Assembly: GCA_963792875.1 (NCBI GenBank)
Contig: CAWBXV010000002.1
Span: 620,001 to 684,000 of the forward strand
DNA: 64,000 bases
Reading direction: 5' to 3'
Source: JAHEGP01 sp963792875
Lineage (GTDB): Bacteria > Pseudomonadota > Gammaproteobacteria > Pseudomonadales > JAHEGP01
Part shown: positions 34,874-43,295 of the stretch, in pieces
How the letters are laid out: the number at the start of each line of letters is the position of its first letter
Position numbering within the stretch: the stretch's first letter is position 1
Translations under genes and position numbers: made by a program
The notes under the pieces: generated by a model
What the model saw: only the letters and a program-made list of their open reading frames with translations
The model's database searches: none
What the model was told of the DNA's origin: nothing

Positions 34874-34928
34874 GAATCCTACTAATCCCGTCTGTGCAAT
34901 CAATTATTCCGGCAACTCACCGCTGGCG

Positions 34929-36116
34929 CTACCGGCTGCGCTCGAGGGGTTGCAGGCGCCATTCGTCCCCGGCCCACAGCAACTCCCGATCGCAGGTTTC
35001 CGGCAACGGCTGATCGCTGCGTCCGAACATCACGACTTCGCCGCTGCGGCGCAGGTGCTGCACGATCTCCCACAAATTCAAATCATCGCTGTAAGGCGCA
35101 AAAATGCTCCCGATCACTGCCTGGCGAGGAGGCTGCGCCAAGCTGGCCAGGGTCTTCAGCTCCGTGCTGAAACCCGTGGCGGGACGGCAACGCCCGAAGA
35201 CCTTGCCGATATCGTCGTAGCGGCCGCCGTTGGCGACGGCCTGGCCGTGACCCGGCGTGTAGGCGGCGAACACCAGCCCGGTATGGTAATGGTAGCCCCT
35301 GAGTTCAGCGAGATCGAAAAAGCACTGTACCGCGGGGTGGCGGCGCTGCACCTCGGTGGCGACCTGCTCCAGGTGAGCGATCGCCGCCAGCACCTCGGGC
35401 GGCGCCTGCGCCAGTACGCTGCGCGCTTCGCCCAGAATCGACGCGTCGCCATGCAGGCGCGACAGCGCCACCAGCAGCGGCGCGAGGTTCGGGTCGGCCG
35501 CGACCCCGGCGGCGATCGCCTCGATCTCTCCGGCCGCCTTGCGCTGCAGCGCGTCGAAGAGGTCCGCTTCGCCGCTCTTGTCGACGCCACCGGCACTGGC
35601 CAGCGCCTTGAAAATGCCGACGTGCCCGAGGTCGAGGCAGATGGATGCCAGACCCGCGGTCTTCAGCGTCTCGAGCATCAGGCAGAGTATCTCGATGTCC
35701 GCCGCCACCCCCGCCTCGCCATAGAACTCGGCACCGAGCTGGATGGGGGAGCGGGACGCCAGCAGCGACTTGGGCCGCGTATGCAATACCGAGTCGGCGT
35801 AACACAGGCGCGAGAACCCTTCACTCGACAGACTGTGGGCGTCGATTCTCGCCACCTGCGGGGTGATGTCGGGGCGTATGGCCATCAATCTGCCGCTGAC
35901 CTCATCGACCACCTTGAAGCTGTGTACTTCGATATCCGTGCCAAGGCCGATGAGCAGCGACTCGGTGTACTCCACCAGCGAGGGCATCACCAGCTGGTAG
36001 CCCCATACTCTGAACAGGTCGAGCAGTTCCCGGCGCAGCTGCTCGACGCGCCACGCGGCCTCGGGCAGCAGCTCGTCCACGCCGTCCGGCAACAGCCAGC
36101 GGTCGACAATCGTCAT
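34929..36116 (-). CDS. hisZ: ATP phosphoribosyltransferase regulatory subunit
   Basis: A 395-residue class II aminoacyl-tRNA-synthetase-like protein related to HisRS catalytic cores (LPDGVDELLPEAAWRVEQLR at the start, IRPDITPQVARIDAH, and YHTGLVFAAYTPGHG). HisZ binds the short HisG and is needed for the first step of histidine synthesis; its presence implies a short-form HisG elsewhere. It sits 12 bases after the DUF2065 gene and upstream of purA. Confidence 0.95.
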   Translation of the reverse strand: MTIVDRWLLPDGVDELLPEAAWRVEQLRRELLDLFRVWGYQLVMPSLVEYTESLLIGLGTDIEVHSFKVVDEVSGRLMAIRPDITPQVARIDAHSLSSEGFSRLCYADSVLHTRPKSLLASRSPIQLGAEFYGEAGVAADIEILCLMLETLKTAGLASICLDLGHVGIFKALASAGGVDKSGEADLFDALQRKAAGEIEAIAAGVAADPNLAPLLVALSRLHGDASILGEARSVLAQAPPEVLAAIAHLEQVATEVQRRHPAVQCFFDLAELRGYHYHTGLVFAAYTPGHGQAVANGGRYDDIGKVFGRCRPATGFSTELKTLASLAQPPRQAVIGSIFAPYSDDLNLWEIVQHLRRSGEVVMFGRSDQPLPETCDRELLWAGDEWRLQPLERSR

Positions 36117-36131
36117 AGCGTCAACCCTCGA

Positions 36132-36317
36132 TCAGTGCACGATATAGAGCAGTGCAGTGCCCAGCAGCATGCTGATCAGCCCCATGAGACGCACTTTCCG
36201 GTCGTCCATACGCACCAGCATCGCCAACGCCTGCCGCCACTGCCGGGGGCTGACAAAGGGCGCGATGCCCTCGAGGACGAAAACCAGACTCAGGGCGACA
36301 AGAAAATTCTGCCACAT
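36132..36317 (-). CDS. DUF2065 small membrane protein
   Basis: A 61-residue protein with two hydrophobic helices flanking a basic loop (LEGIAPFVSPRQWRQ, DDRKVRLMGL). This is the DUF2065 (YjeT-like) family, which regularly follows hflC. I start at the ATG 36317, preceded by GAGAG; residues upstream in frame are not conserved. Function unknown. Confidence 0.88.
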   Translation of the reverse strand: MWQNFLVALSLVFVLEGIAPFVSPRQWRQALAMLVRMDDRKVRLMGLISMLLGTALLYIVH

Positions 36318-36422
36318 GCGGATAGCTCTCCTTCCCGGCAACGCCGGAACCCCTGGCGGCCCCATCTCGCGCTCGCGCGGGCCGCGCTGTCCATCCGGCC
36401 GGCAAGTCGCCGCCGCGCAGTC

Positions 36423-36462
36423 AAAAAAAAGGGCGTTAACGACAGCTCATGCCGACACGCCC
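36423..36462 (-). terminator. Rho-independent terminator of the hfq-hfl operon
   Basis: On the minus strand GGGCGT (36462-36457) pairs with ACGCCC (36436-36431), and eight T residues follow (36430-36423). It lies 26 bases after the hflC stop and separates that operon from DUF2065-hisZ-purA. Confidence 0.82.
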
Positions 36463-36487
36463 CAACCCGGCGCCTAGCGCCGCTGGC

Positions 36488-37396
36488 TCACTGCTCCGGC
36501 GTGCTGCCAGACGCCTGCTCCAGCGTGCCGCCCGACGCCTGTTTCAGATAGCGGAAGAAATCGCCATCGGGCTCGACCACGAGCACATCGCGCTTTTCGG
36601 CAAAGCTCCTGCGATAGGCCTCGAGGCTGCGCAAAAATCCGTAGAATTCAGGATTCTTGTTGTAGGCGCTCGAATAGATCGCGGCGGCTTCGGCGTCGCC
36701 CTCACCGCGAGTGCGCTCACCGTCGCGGTAGGCATCCGCTTCAATGACCACTTTCTGCCGGTCGGCATCGGCGCGGATCTTCTCCGCCGCCTCAGCGCCG
36801 CGCGCCCGGTAATTGCGCGCCTGCTTCTCCCGCTCGGCAGCCATACGGCTGAACACCGAGTCGCTGACCTCTTCCGGCAGATCGATGCGCTTGACCCGCA
36901 CGTCGACGACTTCGATGCCCAGCGACCCGTTGACGGCTCTATTGAGCTCGTCGGTGAGTTCATGCATCAGCTCGTCGCGCTGCCCCGATACCACCTCGTG
37001 CAGTGTGCGCACACCAAATTTATTGCGCAGGCCGTCATTGATACGTGCCGCCAGGCGCATGCGCGCGACCTCTTCATTGCCACCGGTGGCACGATAGTAG
37101 GTCTCGACATTGGCGATGCGCCACTTGGCAAAGGAGTCCACCGTCAGTCGCTTCTTCTGCACCGTATAGAAGTTCTCCGGATCGGCATCCACGGTCAGGA
37201 TGCGGCCATCGAACTTCAGAACCTCGTCCATCAGGGGAATCTTGAAGTGCAGCCCCGGCTTCACATCCGCATTCTGCAGCTTGCCGAAGCGGAGCACCAC
37301 GGCCCGTTCGATTTCCTTGACCACATAGACCGACGACGACAGTATCATCGCCATCAGGGCCGCCGCGGTCAGGCCCAGCATCGTTCTCGGTGACAT
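36488..37396 (-). CDS. hflC: FtsH protease modulator HflC
   Basis: A 302-residue SPFH/prohibitin-family protein with an N-terminal transmembrane helix (about 5-27) and the conserved KEIERAVVLRFGKL and GLHFKIPLMDEV segments. HflC forms a large inner-membrane complex with HflK around FtsH. Its ATG overlaps the hflK stop by one base (TGATG), so translation is coupled. Odd feature: the C-terminus has an 8-residue duplicated tail (Q-A-S-G-G-T-L-E then Q-A-S-G-S-T-P-E). Confidence 0.95.
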   Translation of the reverse strand: MSPRTMLGLTAAALMAMILSSSVYVVKEIERAVVLRFGKLQNADVKPGLHFKIPLMDEVLKFDGRILTVDADPENFYTVQKKRLTVDSFAKWRIANVETYYRATGGNEEVARMRLAARINDGLRNKFGVRTLHEVVSGQRDELMHELTDELNRAVNGSLGIEVVDVRVKRIDLPEEVSDSVFSRMAAEREKQARNYRARGAEAAEKIRADADRQKVVIEADAYRDGERTRGEGDAEAAAIYSSAYNKNPEFYGFLRSLEAYRRSFAEKRDVLVVEPDGDFFRYLKQASGGTLEQASGSTPEQ

Positions 37397-38538
37397 CAGC
37401 GGCTATCTCCTCGGCGATAAGTAGTGGCGGACTGGCGCCGCAGGCGCTCCATGACCTCATCGGTGATGCGGCGCGCGATATCGGAACCGTCAACCTGAAC
37501 CGCGCCGGGCGCAGTCGTCTGCTGCTGGGTGAACTGATTGAGCGGCAGATACATCACGTTATTGCCGCCGTCCAGGTCCACCAGCACTTTCGAACTGTTG
37601 CTCATGACCTCCTGAATGGCGTCGATGTAGAGGCGCTCCCGCGTCACATCGGGGTTTCTTTCGTATTCCGTAAGCACGGACTCAAAGCGCTGCGCCTCAC
37701 CGGTAGCGGCCGCGACCACCTGCGAGCGGTAGCCCATTGCCTCTTCGATGATCCGCTGCGCGCGGCCCCTGGCCTCCGGCACCACGCCGTTGGCGTAGGC
37801 CTGTGCCTCGTTCTTGAGCCGCTCCTCATCCTCTTTGGCCTTGACCACGTCATCGAAGGCCGACTTAACGGGCGCCGGTGGCTTGCCCTCCTGGATGTTC
37901 ACCTTGACGATCTGGATGCCGGTGCCGTAGTCGTTGAGGTAGGCCTGCAGGCGCTGCTTGACCTCGTCGCCGATCAGCTGGCGCCCCTCACCGAGCGCGG
38001 CGTCGAGCGAACTGCCGCCGACCACGTGGCGCAGGGCGCTGTCGGTGGCATGCTGCAGACTGATTTCCGGGTCGCGCACGTTGACGACAAAGGCCTTGGC
38101 ATCGCCGATATTGTATTGCACCGTCAATGGCAGCTCGACGATGTTTTCGTCCTGCGTCAACATGAGGCCGCGCGAGGTATACTGCCGCTCGGTGGTGACC
38201 GTGACGCGCGTCACATCGTCGATGAAGGGCGGGTTCCAGTGCAGGCCGGGGCCCACGGTGGCGTTGTAGCGACCGAGCCTGAAGATGACGCCGCGCTCCT
38301 GTTCATCGACCTTATAAAAGCCCATCGCCGCCCAGAAGATCAGGCCCGCGACCAGGATGAGCGCCACCAGTCCACCGCCGACGGCGTTGCCGCCGCCGGA
38401 GGAGGAGGGCCTGCCGCCGAACAGGCTGCCGAGCTTCTCCTGAACTTTTTTAATGGCTTCGTCGAGATCGGGCGGACCCTGCTCACCGCCGCCCCATGGG
38501 TCTTTGGGCTTGTTGCCACCCGGTTCGTTCCAGGCCAT
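37396..38538 (-). CDS. hflK: FtsH protease modulator HflK
   Basis: A 380-residue SPFH protein: a Gly/Pro-rich N-terminal tail (NEPGGNKPKDPWGGG), one transmembrane helix near residues 60-82, then the prohibitin domain (VDEQERGVIFRLGRYN). Partner of HflC in the FtsH-associated complex. I start at the ATG 38538 behind GGAGAACTTT; the nine upstream residues are not conserved. It is the third gene of the hfq operon. Confidence 0.95.
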   Translation of the reverse strand: MAWNEPGGNKPKDPWGGGEQGPPDLDEAIKKVQEKLGSLFGGRPSSSGGGNAVGGGLVALILVAGLIFWAAMGFYKVDEQERGVIFRLGRYNATVGPGLHWNPPFIDDVTRVTVTTERQYTSRGLMLTQDENIVELPLTVQYNIGDAKAFVVNVRDPEISLQHATDSALRHVVGGSSLDAALGEGRQLIGDEVKQRLQAYLNDYGTGIQIVKVNIQEGKPPAPVKSAFDDVVKAKEDEERLKNEAQAYANGVVPEARGRAQRIIEEAMGYRSQVVAAATGEAQRFESVLTEYERNPDVTRERLYIDAIQEVMSNSSKVLVDLDGGNNVMYLPLNQFTQQQTTAPGAVQVDGSDIARRITDEVMERLRRQSATTYRRGDSR

Positions 38539-38614
38539 AAAGTTCTCCGTCCTATCTTCCGTCACTGACTGCAGTGCGGGATTCTATCAGAATTCGTCGC
38601 GAGCGTGCCCCAGG

Positions 38615-39931
38615 CTAGCCGGCATCCCCCGACGGCAGCGTTTCGCAGAGCGCATACCGCGCCATATCGGCTCCCTCACGACTGAACACGCGCCGCAGTC
38701 GGGCCGCCGGCGCCTTGAGCTCAAGCCGGGTCGCAGCGCCGCTGCCGGGCACCTCGGACACCACCGCCCGCACGTCGTACAACCGCGCGCGCAGCCGGCT
38801 AAGCTCGGACGGCAGCTCGACCCATTGATGCACCACGGCGGCCCCCAGCCGCTCGGCGATGGCCTGCGGCAGCAGCGCGACGCCGTCGCCGCTGCTCGCC
38901 GACAGCCACACTGCGGACGCCTGGCCGTCCTCATCGCGATCGATGCGCGCGGACATCCCGCCGAGCAGATCGATCTTGTTGTAAACCGCCAGCACGGGGA
39001 TGGCCTCCGCCCCGATCTCCGCCAGCACGCGCTCGACCTGCTCGACGTGATCGAGACGCTCGTCGTCGGCCGCATCGATGACGTGCAGCAGCAGATCCGC
39101 CTGGGCGGCCTGCTCCAGCGTCGCCCTGAACGCCTCTACCAGCTTGTGCGGCAGGTGGCGGATGAAGCCTACGGTATCGGCCATGACCACGTGCCCCAGC
39201 CCCTCGAGCTCCAGGCGCCGCAGCGTCGGATCCAGCGTCGCGAACAGCTGGTCCGCGGCATAGACCTGCGCCTGCGTCAGGGCGTTGAACAGCGTCGACT
39301 TGCCCGCGTTGGTGTAGCCGACCAGCGTCACCGAGGGCACATCGGCCCGCCGCAGTGCCCGGCGCCCCTGTGCGCGCTGACCCCGCACCTTTTCGAGCCT
39401 GGCGTTGATGGCCTTGATACGCGCACGCAGCAGGCGCCGATCGGTCTCGAGCTGGGTCTCGCCGGGACCGCGCAGGCCGATGCCGCCCTTCTGCCTCTCG
39501 AGGTGCGTCCAGCCGCGCACGAGCCGGGTCGACATGTGCTCGAGTTGCGCCAGCTCCACCTGCAGCTTGCCCTCATGGGTGCGGGCGCGCTGCGCAAAGA
39601 TATCGAGAATCAGGCCGGTTCGATCGAGCACGCGACAACTCAGCTCGCGCTCGAGGTTGCGCTCCTGGCTCGGGGACAAAGCGTGATTGAAAAGCACCAG
39701 CTGCGCGCCGGAAGCCTGCAGCGCGAAGCCGATCTCTGCGACCTTGCCTGAGCCGACAAAAGTCCGCGCGTCGGGCACCTTGCGGTGTCCTACTATGACC
39801 TCGACGATCTCGGCCCCGGCAGAAACGGCCAGCTCCTCAAATTCGGCTGGGTCCTCCCGGGTCTCACTGTCGGCAAAATCGACATGCACCAGAACGGCTC
39901 TCTCGCCGCCCTTTGGCCTCTCGAATAGCAA
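38615..39931 (-). CDS. hflX: ribosome-associated GTPase HflX
   Basis: A 438-residue Obg-related GTPase. The N-terminal HflX domain (to about 195) precedes the G domain, with GYTNAGKSTLFNAL, DTVGFIRHLPH and YNKIDL motifs. HflX splits stalled 70S ribosomes under stress. It lies 14 bases after hfq, in the standard hfq-hflX-hflK-hflC order. Confidence 0.96.
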   Translation of the reverse strand: MLFERPKGGERAVLVHVDFADSETREDPAEFEELAVSAGAEIVEVIVGHRKVPDARTFVGSGKVAEIGFALQASGAQLVLFNHALSPSQERNLERELSCRVLDRTGLILDIFAQRARTHEGKLQVELAQLEHMSTRLVRGWTHLERQKGGIGLRGPGETQLETDRRLLRARIKAINARLEKVRGQRAQGRRALRRADVPSVTLVGYTNAGKSTLFNALTQAQVYAADQLFATLDPTLRRLELEGLGHVVMADTVGFIRHLPHKLVEAFRATLEQAAQADLLLHVIDAADDERLDHVEQVERVLAEIGAEAIPVLAVYNKIDLLGGMSARIDRDEDGQASAVWLSASSGDGVALLPQAIAERLGAAVVHQWVELPSELSRLRARLYDVRAVVSEVPGSGAATRLELKAPAARLRRVFSREGADMARYALCETLPSGDAG

Positions 39932-39945
39932 TAGGGAATCCGGCT

Positions 39946-40191
39946 TTAGCTTTCTTCTTCACCGGGCGGAACCGCCATCGGCACCCGCACAGGCCTGGAA
40001 GGCACCACCGTGGAGATGGCGTGCTTGTAAACCATCTGACTCACGGTGTTTTTCAACAGCACCACGAACTGATCGAACGACTCCACCTGCCCCTGCAGCT
40101 TGATGCCGTTCACCAGATAAATGGAAACAGGCACCCGCTCCTTGCGCAGGATATTCAGATAAGGGTCTTGTAGGGAGTGCCCTTTTGACAT
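39946..40191 (-). CDS. hfq: RNA chaperone Hfq
   Basis: An 81-residue Sm-like protein, with Sm1 and Sm2 motifs in HSLQDPYLNILRKERVPVSI-type residues and VYKHAISTVVPSRPV. Hfq forms hexamers that pair small RNAs with mRNAs. The C-terminal tail is short and Pro/Glu-rich (VPPGEEES), as in Pseudomonas rather than E. coli. The ATG at 40191 is preceded by AGGAGATCACC. It leads the hfl operon. Confidence 0.98.
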   Translation of the reverse strand: MSKGHSLQDPYLNILRKERVPVSIYLVNGIKLQGQVESFDQFVVLLKNTVSQMVYKHAISTVVPSRPVRVPMAVPPGEEES

Positions 40192-40319
40192 GGTGATCTC
40201 CTAAAATGGCGTCTCATGAGAACTCAAGAAAAGTCTGATACAACTACGACCGGCAACTGACGCCTCACGGCGCCGCTGGCAACGAATAAGCACCCAGCGA
40301 GTCCCCGCACTACCCGGCT

Positions 40320-40335
40320 CGCACCGGCCGGTGCG
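40320..40335. repeat. 16-base perfect palindrome in the hfq leader
   Basis: CGCACCGGCCGGTGCG is self-complementary over all 16 bases and lies just downstream of a TATAAT box read towards hfq, roughly +5 to +20 of the expected transcript. It could be an operator or a hairpin at the 5' end of the hfq mRNA. Confidence 0.4.
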
Positions 40336-40347
40336 CACTTTCGCGGT

Positions 40348-40353
40348 ATTATA
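40348..40353 (-). promoter_or_regulatory. hfq: candidate -10 box for hfq
   Basis: A perfect TATAAT on the minus strand lies about 157 bases upstream of the hfq ATG, next to the miaA stop codon. No good -35 hexamer is at the usual distance. Confidence 0.4.
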
Positions 40354-40355
40354 TG

Positions 40356-41369
40356 CTAACCGAGGTAAATGCGCAGGTAAAAAATCGCGGCCTCCAGTGG
40401 TGTCAAGCCGGCAACCAGCCGCGGCTGCAGCAGCTGCCGGCCGTCGGCATCGGTGAGCATCCAGCGCAGGCCATGCCAGCTGCGCAGCCAGGTGAGCTGG
40501 CGCTTGGCCAGCTGGCGCGTGGCGATGATGCCGCGCTCGATCATGTCATCACGGCTCAGCTCGCCCCGCAGATGAGCGAGCACCTGGCGATAACCCACCG
40601 CACGCAGGGCCGGCAGCTCCGGATCGAGATCGGGCATCTCGACCAGGCGGCGCACCTCGTCGATCAGGCCCGCGGCCACCATGCGCCGGAAGCGCTCGGC
40701 GATGCGCGCGTGCAGGACCGACCGCTCCAGCGGGGCCAGCGCCAGCGGCAGCACCGGGCACGGCAGATCGCCGGCCAGGGGCGCGCCGGCGCTGCGCTGA
40801 TCGGGCGCGTCCTGCTGCTGCCAGGCGGTGAGGCTCCTGCCGCTCACCAGATAGACCTCCAGCGCCCGCTGCAGGCGCTGGGCATCGGTCGGCCTGATGC
40901 GCGCCGCAGCCACCGCGTCGACTGCCGCCAGGCGCCGGTGAACCGCCTCCCAGCCCTCACTCGCAGCCTGCGCCGCGATCGCTGCCCGCACGGCGGCGTC
41001 AGCCGGCGGCAGCGCGTCGATGCCGTACAACAGCGCCTTGAAGTAGAGCATGGTGCCACCCACCAGCAACGGCACCCGCCCCGCCGCCAGCGACTCGTTC
41101 ATGGCGGCCAGCGCGTCAGTGCGGAAGCGCGCGGCCGAGTAGGGCTCGCGCGGGTCGGCGATGTCGATCAGCCGGTGCGGGGCACGCCGCAGCAACTCCG
41201 GCTCCGGCTTGGCGCTGCCGATATCCATGCCGCGATAGACCTGGGCGGAGTCCACGCTGATGAGGTCACAGGGCAGCCGCTGGCTCAGCGCCACGGCGAG
41301 GTCGGTCTTGCCCGAGGCGGTGGGCCCCATCAGGGCAATGGCCAGCGGGCGATCGATGACAGGCGGCAC
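40356..41369 (-). CDS. miaA: tRNA dimethylallyltransferase
   Basis: A 337-residue enzyme adding dimethylallyl to A37 of UNN-decoding tRNAs. The N-terminal P-loop is ALMGPTASGKTDLAV and the DSAQVYRGMDIGSAKP motif follows. The frame is open upstream into mutL; I choose the GTG at 41369, eight bases after the mutL stop, which gives a family-like N-terminus (VPPVIDRPLAIALMGP). It is co-directional with mutL and upstream of hfq, the common miaA-hfq-hflX order. Confidence 0.94.
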   Translation of the reverse strand: MPPVIDRPLAIALMGPTASGKTDLAVALSQRLPCDLISVDSAQVYRGMDIGSAKPEPELLRRAPHRLIDIADPREPYSAARFRTDALAAMNESLAAGRVPLLVGGTMLYFKALLYGIDALPPADAAVRAAIAAQAASEGWEAVHRRLAAVDAVAAARIRPTDAQRLQRALEVYLVSGRSLTAWQQQDAPDQRSAGAPLAGDLPCPVLPLALAPLERSVLHARIAERFRRMVAAGLIDEVRRLVEMPDLDPELPALRAVGYRQVLAHLRGELSRDDMIERGIIATRQLAKRQLTWLRSWHGLRWMLTDADGRQLLQPRLVAGLTPLEAAIFYLRIYLG

Positions 41370-41377
41370 GGCGATGC

Positions 41378-43177
41378 TCAGCGACCCCGCAGGAAGAGCT
41401 TGTCGATATCCGCCAGCGACTGCTGCGTCCAGGTCGGCCTGCCGTGATTGCACTGGGCGCTCCTCTCGGTGCGCTCCATATCGCGCAGCAGCGCGTTCAT
41501 CTCGGGGAGGGTCAGCCGCCGGTTGGCGCGCACCGCGCCGTGACACGCCATGGTCGCCAGAATCTGCTCCATGTGCGCCTCGATGCGATCGCTGGTACCG
41601 AACACGAGCAATTCGGCCAGGACGTCCCGCAGCAGCTGAGCGTGATCGGCACCGGCCAGCAGGGCCGGCACCTGGCGCACCACCAGCGCCTCCTCGCCCA
41701 GGCGCTCCAGCACGAAGCCCAGCGCCCGGAACAGCGCGTCGCTATCCTCCGCGCAATCGGCCTCGCGCTGACTGAGGGCGACGGTCTGCGGCACCAGCAG
41801 GGGCTGCGCCTTGACGCCATCGCTGCGCCAGGCCTGCTTGATGCGCTCGTAGACGATGCGCTCGTGCGCCGCATGCATATCGACGATGATCAAGCCGGCG
41901 GCGTTTTCCGCCAGAATGTAGATGCCCTTGAGCTGGGCAACGGCATAGCCCAGGGGGGGGATGTCATCCCCCGCCGCCGGCGCCGGCAGCGGTGCCGGGG
42001 ACGCCTGACCCGACAGCGGCTGCGCCAGCTGCTGATACAGGCCGGCCTGCTGCCGCACCTCCCCCGGCGTGGCGGCCAGCGTCCGCGCCAGGGGCATGCT
42101 GTGCTGCTGCAGCGGCCGCGCCTCTTGCGCCACCTGCCTCAGTGCCGCCGGCGCATCGCCCGCCTGCCGCCCGGGAGCGTCCTCAGCCAGGGCCCGGTGC
42201 AGTGACCGGAAGATGAAATCGTGCACGGAGCGGCCGTCCCGAAAGCGCACTTCGTGCTTGGTGGGGTGGACGTTGACGTCCACCACCGCAGGGTCGAGCT
42301 CCAGATAGAGCACATAGGCGGGATGGCGGCCATGATAGAGCACGTCGCGATAGGCCTGGCGGACGGCATGGCTCACCAGCTTGTCACGCACCACCCGGCC
42401 GTTGACAAAAAAGTACTGCAGGTCGGCCTGGCTGCGGGAAAACGTCGGCTGCGCCACCCAGCCCCGCAGCGACAGGCCGACCGCTTCGCAGTCGACGCGC
42501 AGCGCCTGTTCGACAAAGGCGGGGCCGCAGATACCAGCGAGGCGCCGCCGCTGCTCATCCTCGCTCCCGGCGGCGCGCAGCGACAACACCGTGCGGCCAT
42601 TGTGGCGCAGCTCGAAGCCGACGCCGAAACGGCTGAGCGCCTGCCGCCGCAACACCTCCTGGGCGTGGTCGAACTCGGTTTTCTCAGTGCGCAGAAACTT
42701 GCGGCGCGCCGGCGTGTTGAAAAACAGATCGCGCACCTCGACGGTCGTGCCCACGGGGTGCGCCGCGGGCTTGATCACGTCCTGCCCGGGCTGGCCCGAC
42801 CACTGCAGGCGTGCGCCCTGGCCACTGCCCTGGGACGTGCTGGTGAGGGTGAGGCGCGACACCGAGGCGATGCTGGCCAGCGCCTCGCCGCGAAAACCCA
42901 GCGTCGCCACCGCCTCGAGGTCGCTGATATCGGCGATCTTGCTGGTGGCGTGGCGGCTCACCGCCAGCTCCAGCTCGTCGGCCGGGATGCCCAGGCCATC
43001 ATCGCGCACGCGAATCAGGCGCACGCCGCCGCCGTCCAGGTCGACCTCCAGGCGGCGCGCGCCGGCGTCGAGGCTGTTTTCCAGCAGCTCCTTGAGCACC
43101 GACGCCGGCCGCTCAACCACTTCACCCGCCGCGATCTGATTGGCCAGCTGTGGGCTTAGCAGCTTGATTCGGGACAT
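41378..43177 (-). CDS. mutL: DNA mismatch repair protein MutL
   Basis: A 599-residue GHKL ATPase coordinating mismatch repair. Motifs: NQIAAGEVVERPASVLKELLENSLDAGA-type residues, the DDGLGIP loop, the HATSKI segment and GFRGEALASI. The C-terminal dimerisation domain (about 400-599) contains DMHAAHERIVYER. It lacks the DQHA(X)2E(X)4E metal site, as expected where MutH does the nicking, though MutH is not in the window. Confidence 0.97.
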   Translation of the reverse strand: MSRIKLLSPQLANQIAAGEVVERPASVLKELLENSLDAGARRLEVDLDGGGVRLIRVRDDGLGIPADELELAVSRHATSKIADISDLEAVATLGFRGEALASIASVSRLTLTSTSQGSGQGARLQWSGQPGQDVIKPAAHPVGTTVEVRDLFFNTPARRKFLRTEKTEFDHAQEVLRRQALSRFGVGFELRHNGRTVLSLRAAGSEDEQRRRLAGICGPAFVEQALRVDCEAVGLSLRGWVAQPTFSRSQADLQYFFVNGRVVRDKLVSHAVRQAYRDVLYHGRHPAYVLYLELDPAVVDVNVHPTKHEVRFRDGRSVHDFIFRSLHRALAEDAPGRQAGDAPAALRQVAQEARPLQQHSMPLARTLAATPGEVRQQAGLYQQLAQPLSGQASPAPLPAPAAGDDIPPLGYAVAQLKGIYILAENAAGLIIVDMHAAHERIVYERIKQAWRSDGVKAQPLLVPQTVALSQREADCAEDSDALFRALGFVLERLGEEALVVRQVPALLAGADHAQLLRDVLAELLVFGTSDRIEAHMEQILATMACHGAVRANRRLTLPEMNALLRDMERTERSAQCNHGRPTWTQQSLADIDKLFLRGR

Positions 43178-43295
43178 GCGGGTCGGGCCTTCGCGGGAGC
43201 GCAGCAGCGCTGCGGGGGCGAAAGATTAACGCAAGGCGCCAACTACCGCAATGCGACGGCAGCCGCGCGCCACTCGAACCCGATCAGGCCACCGC

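Noticed and set aside
36121..36405. Second minus-strand frame of 94 codons overlapping the DUF2065 gene
   Set aside because: Arg/Ala-rich shadow; the other frame has the two hydrophobic helices and family motif of DUF2065.
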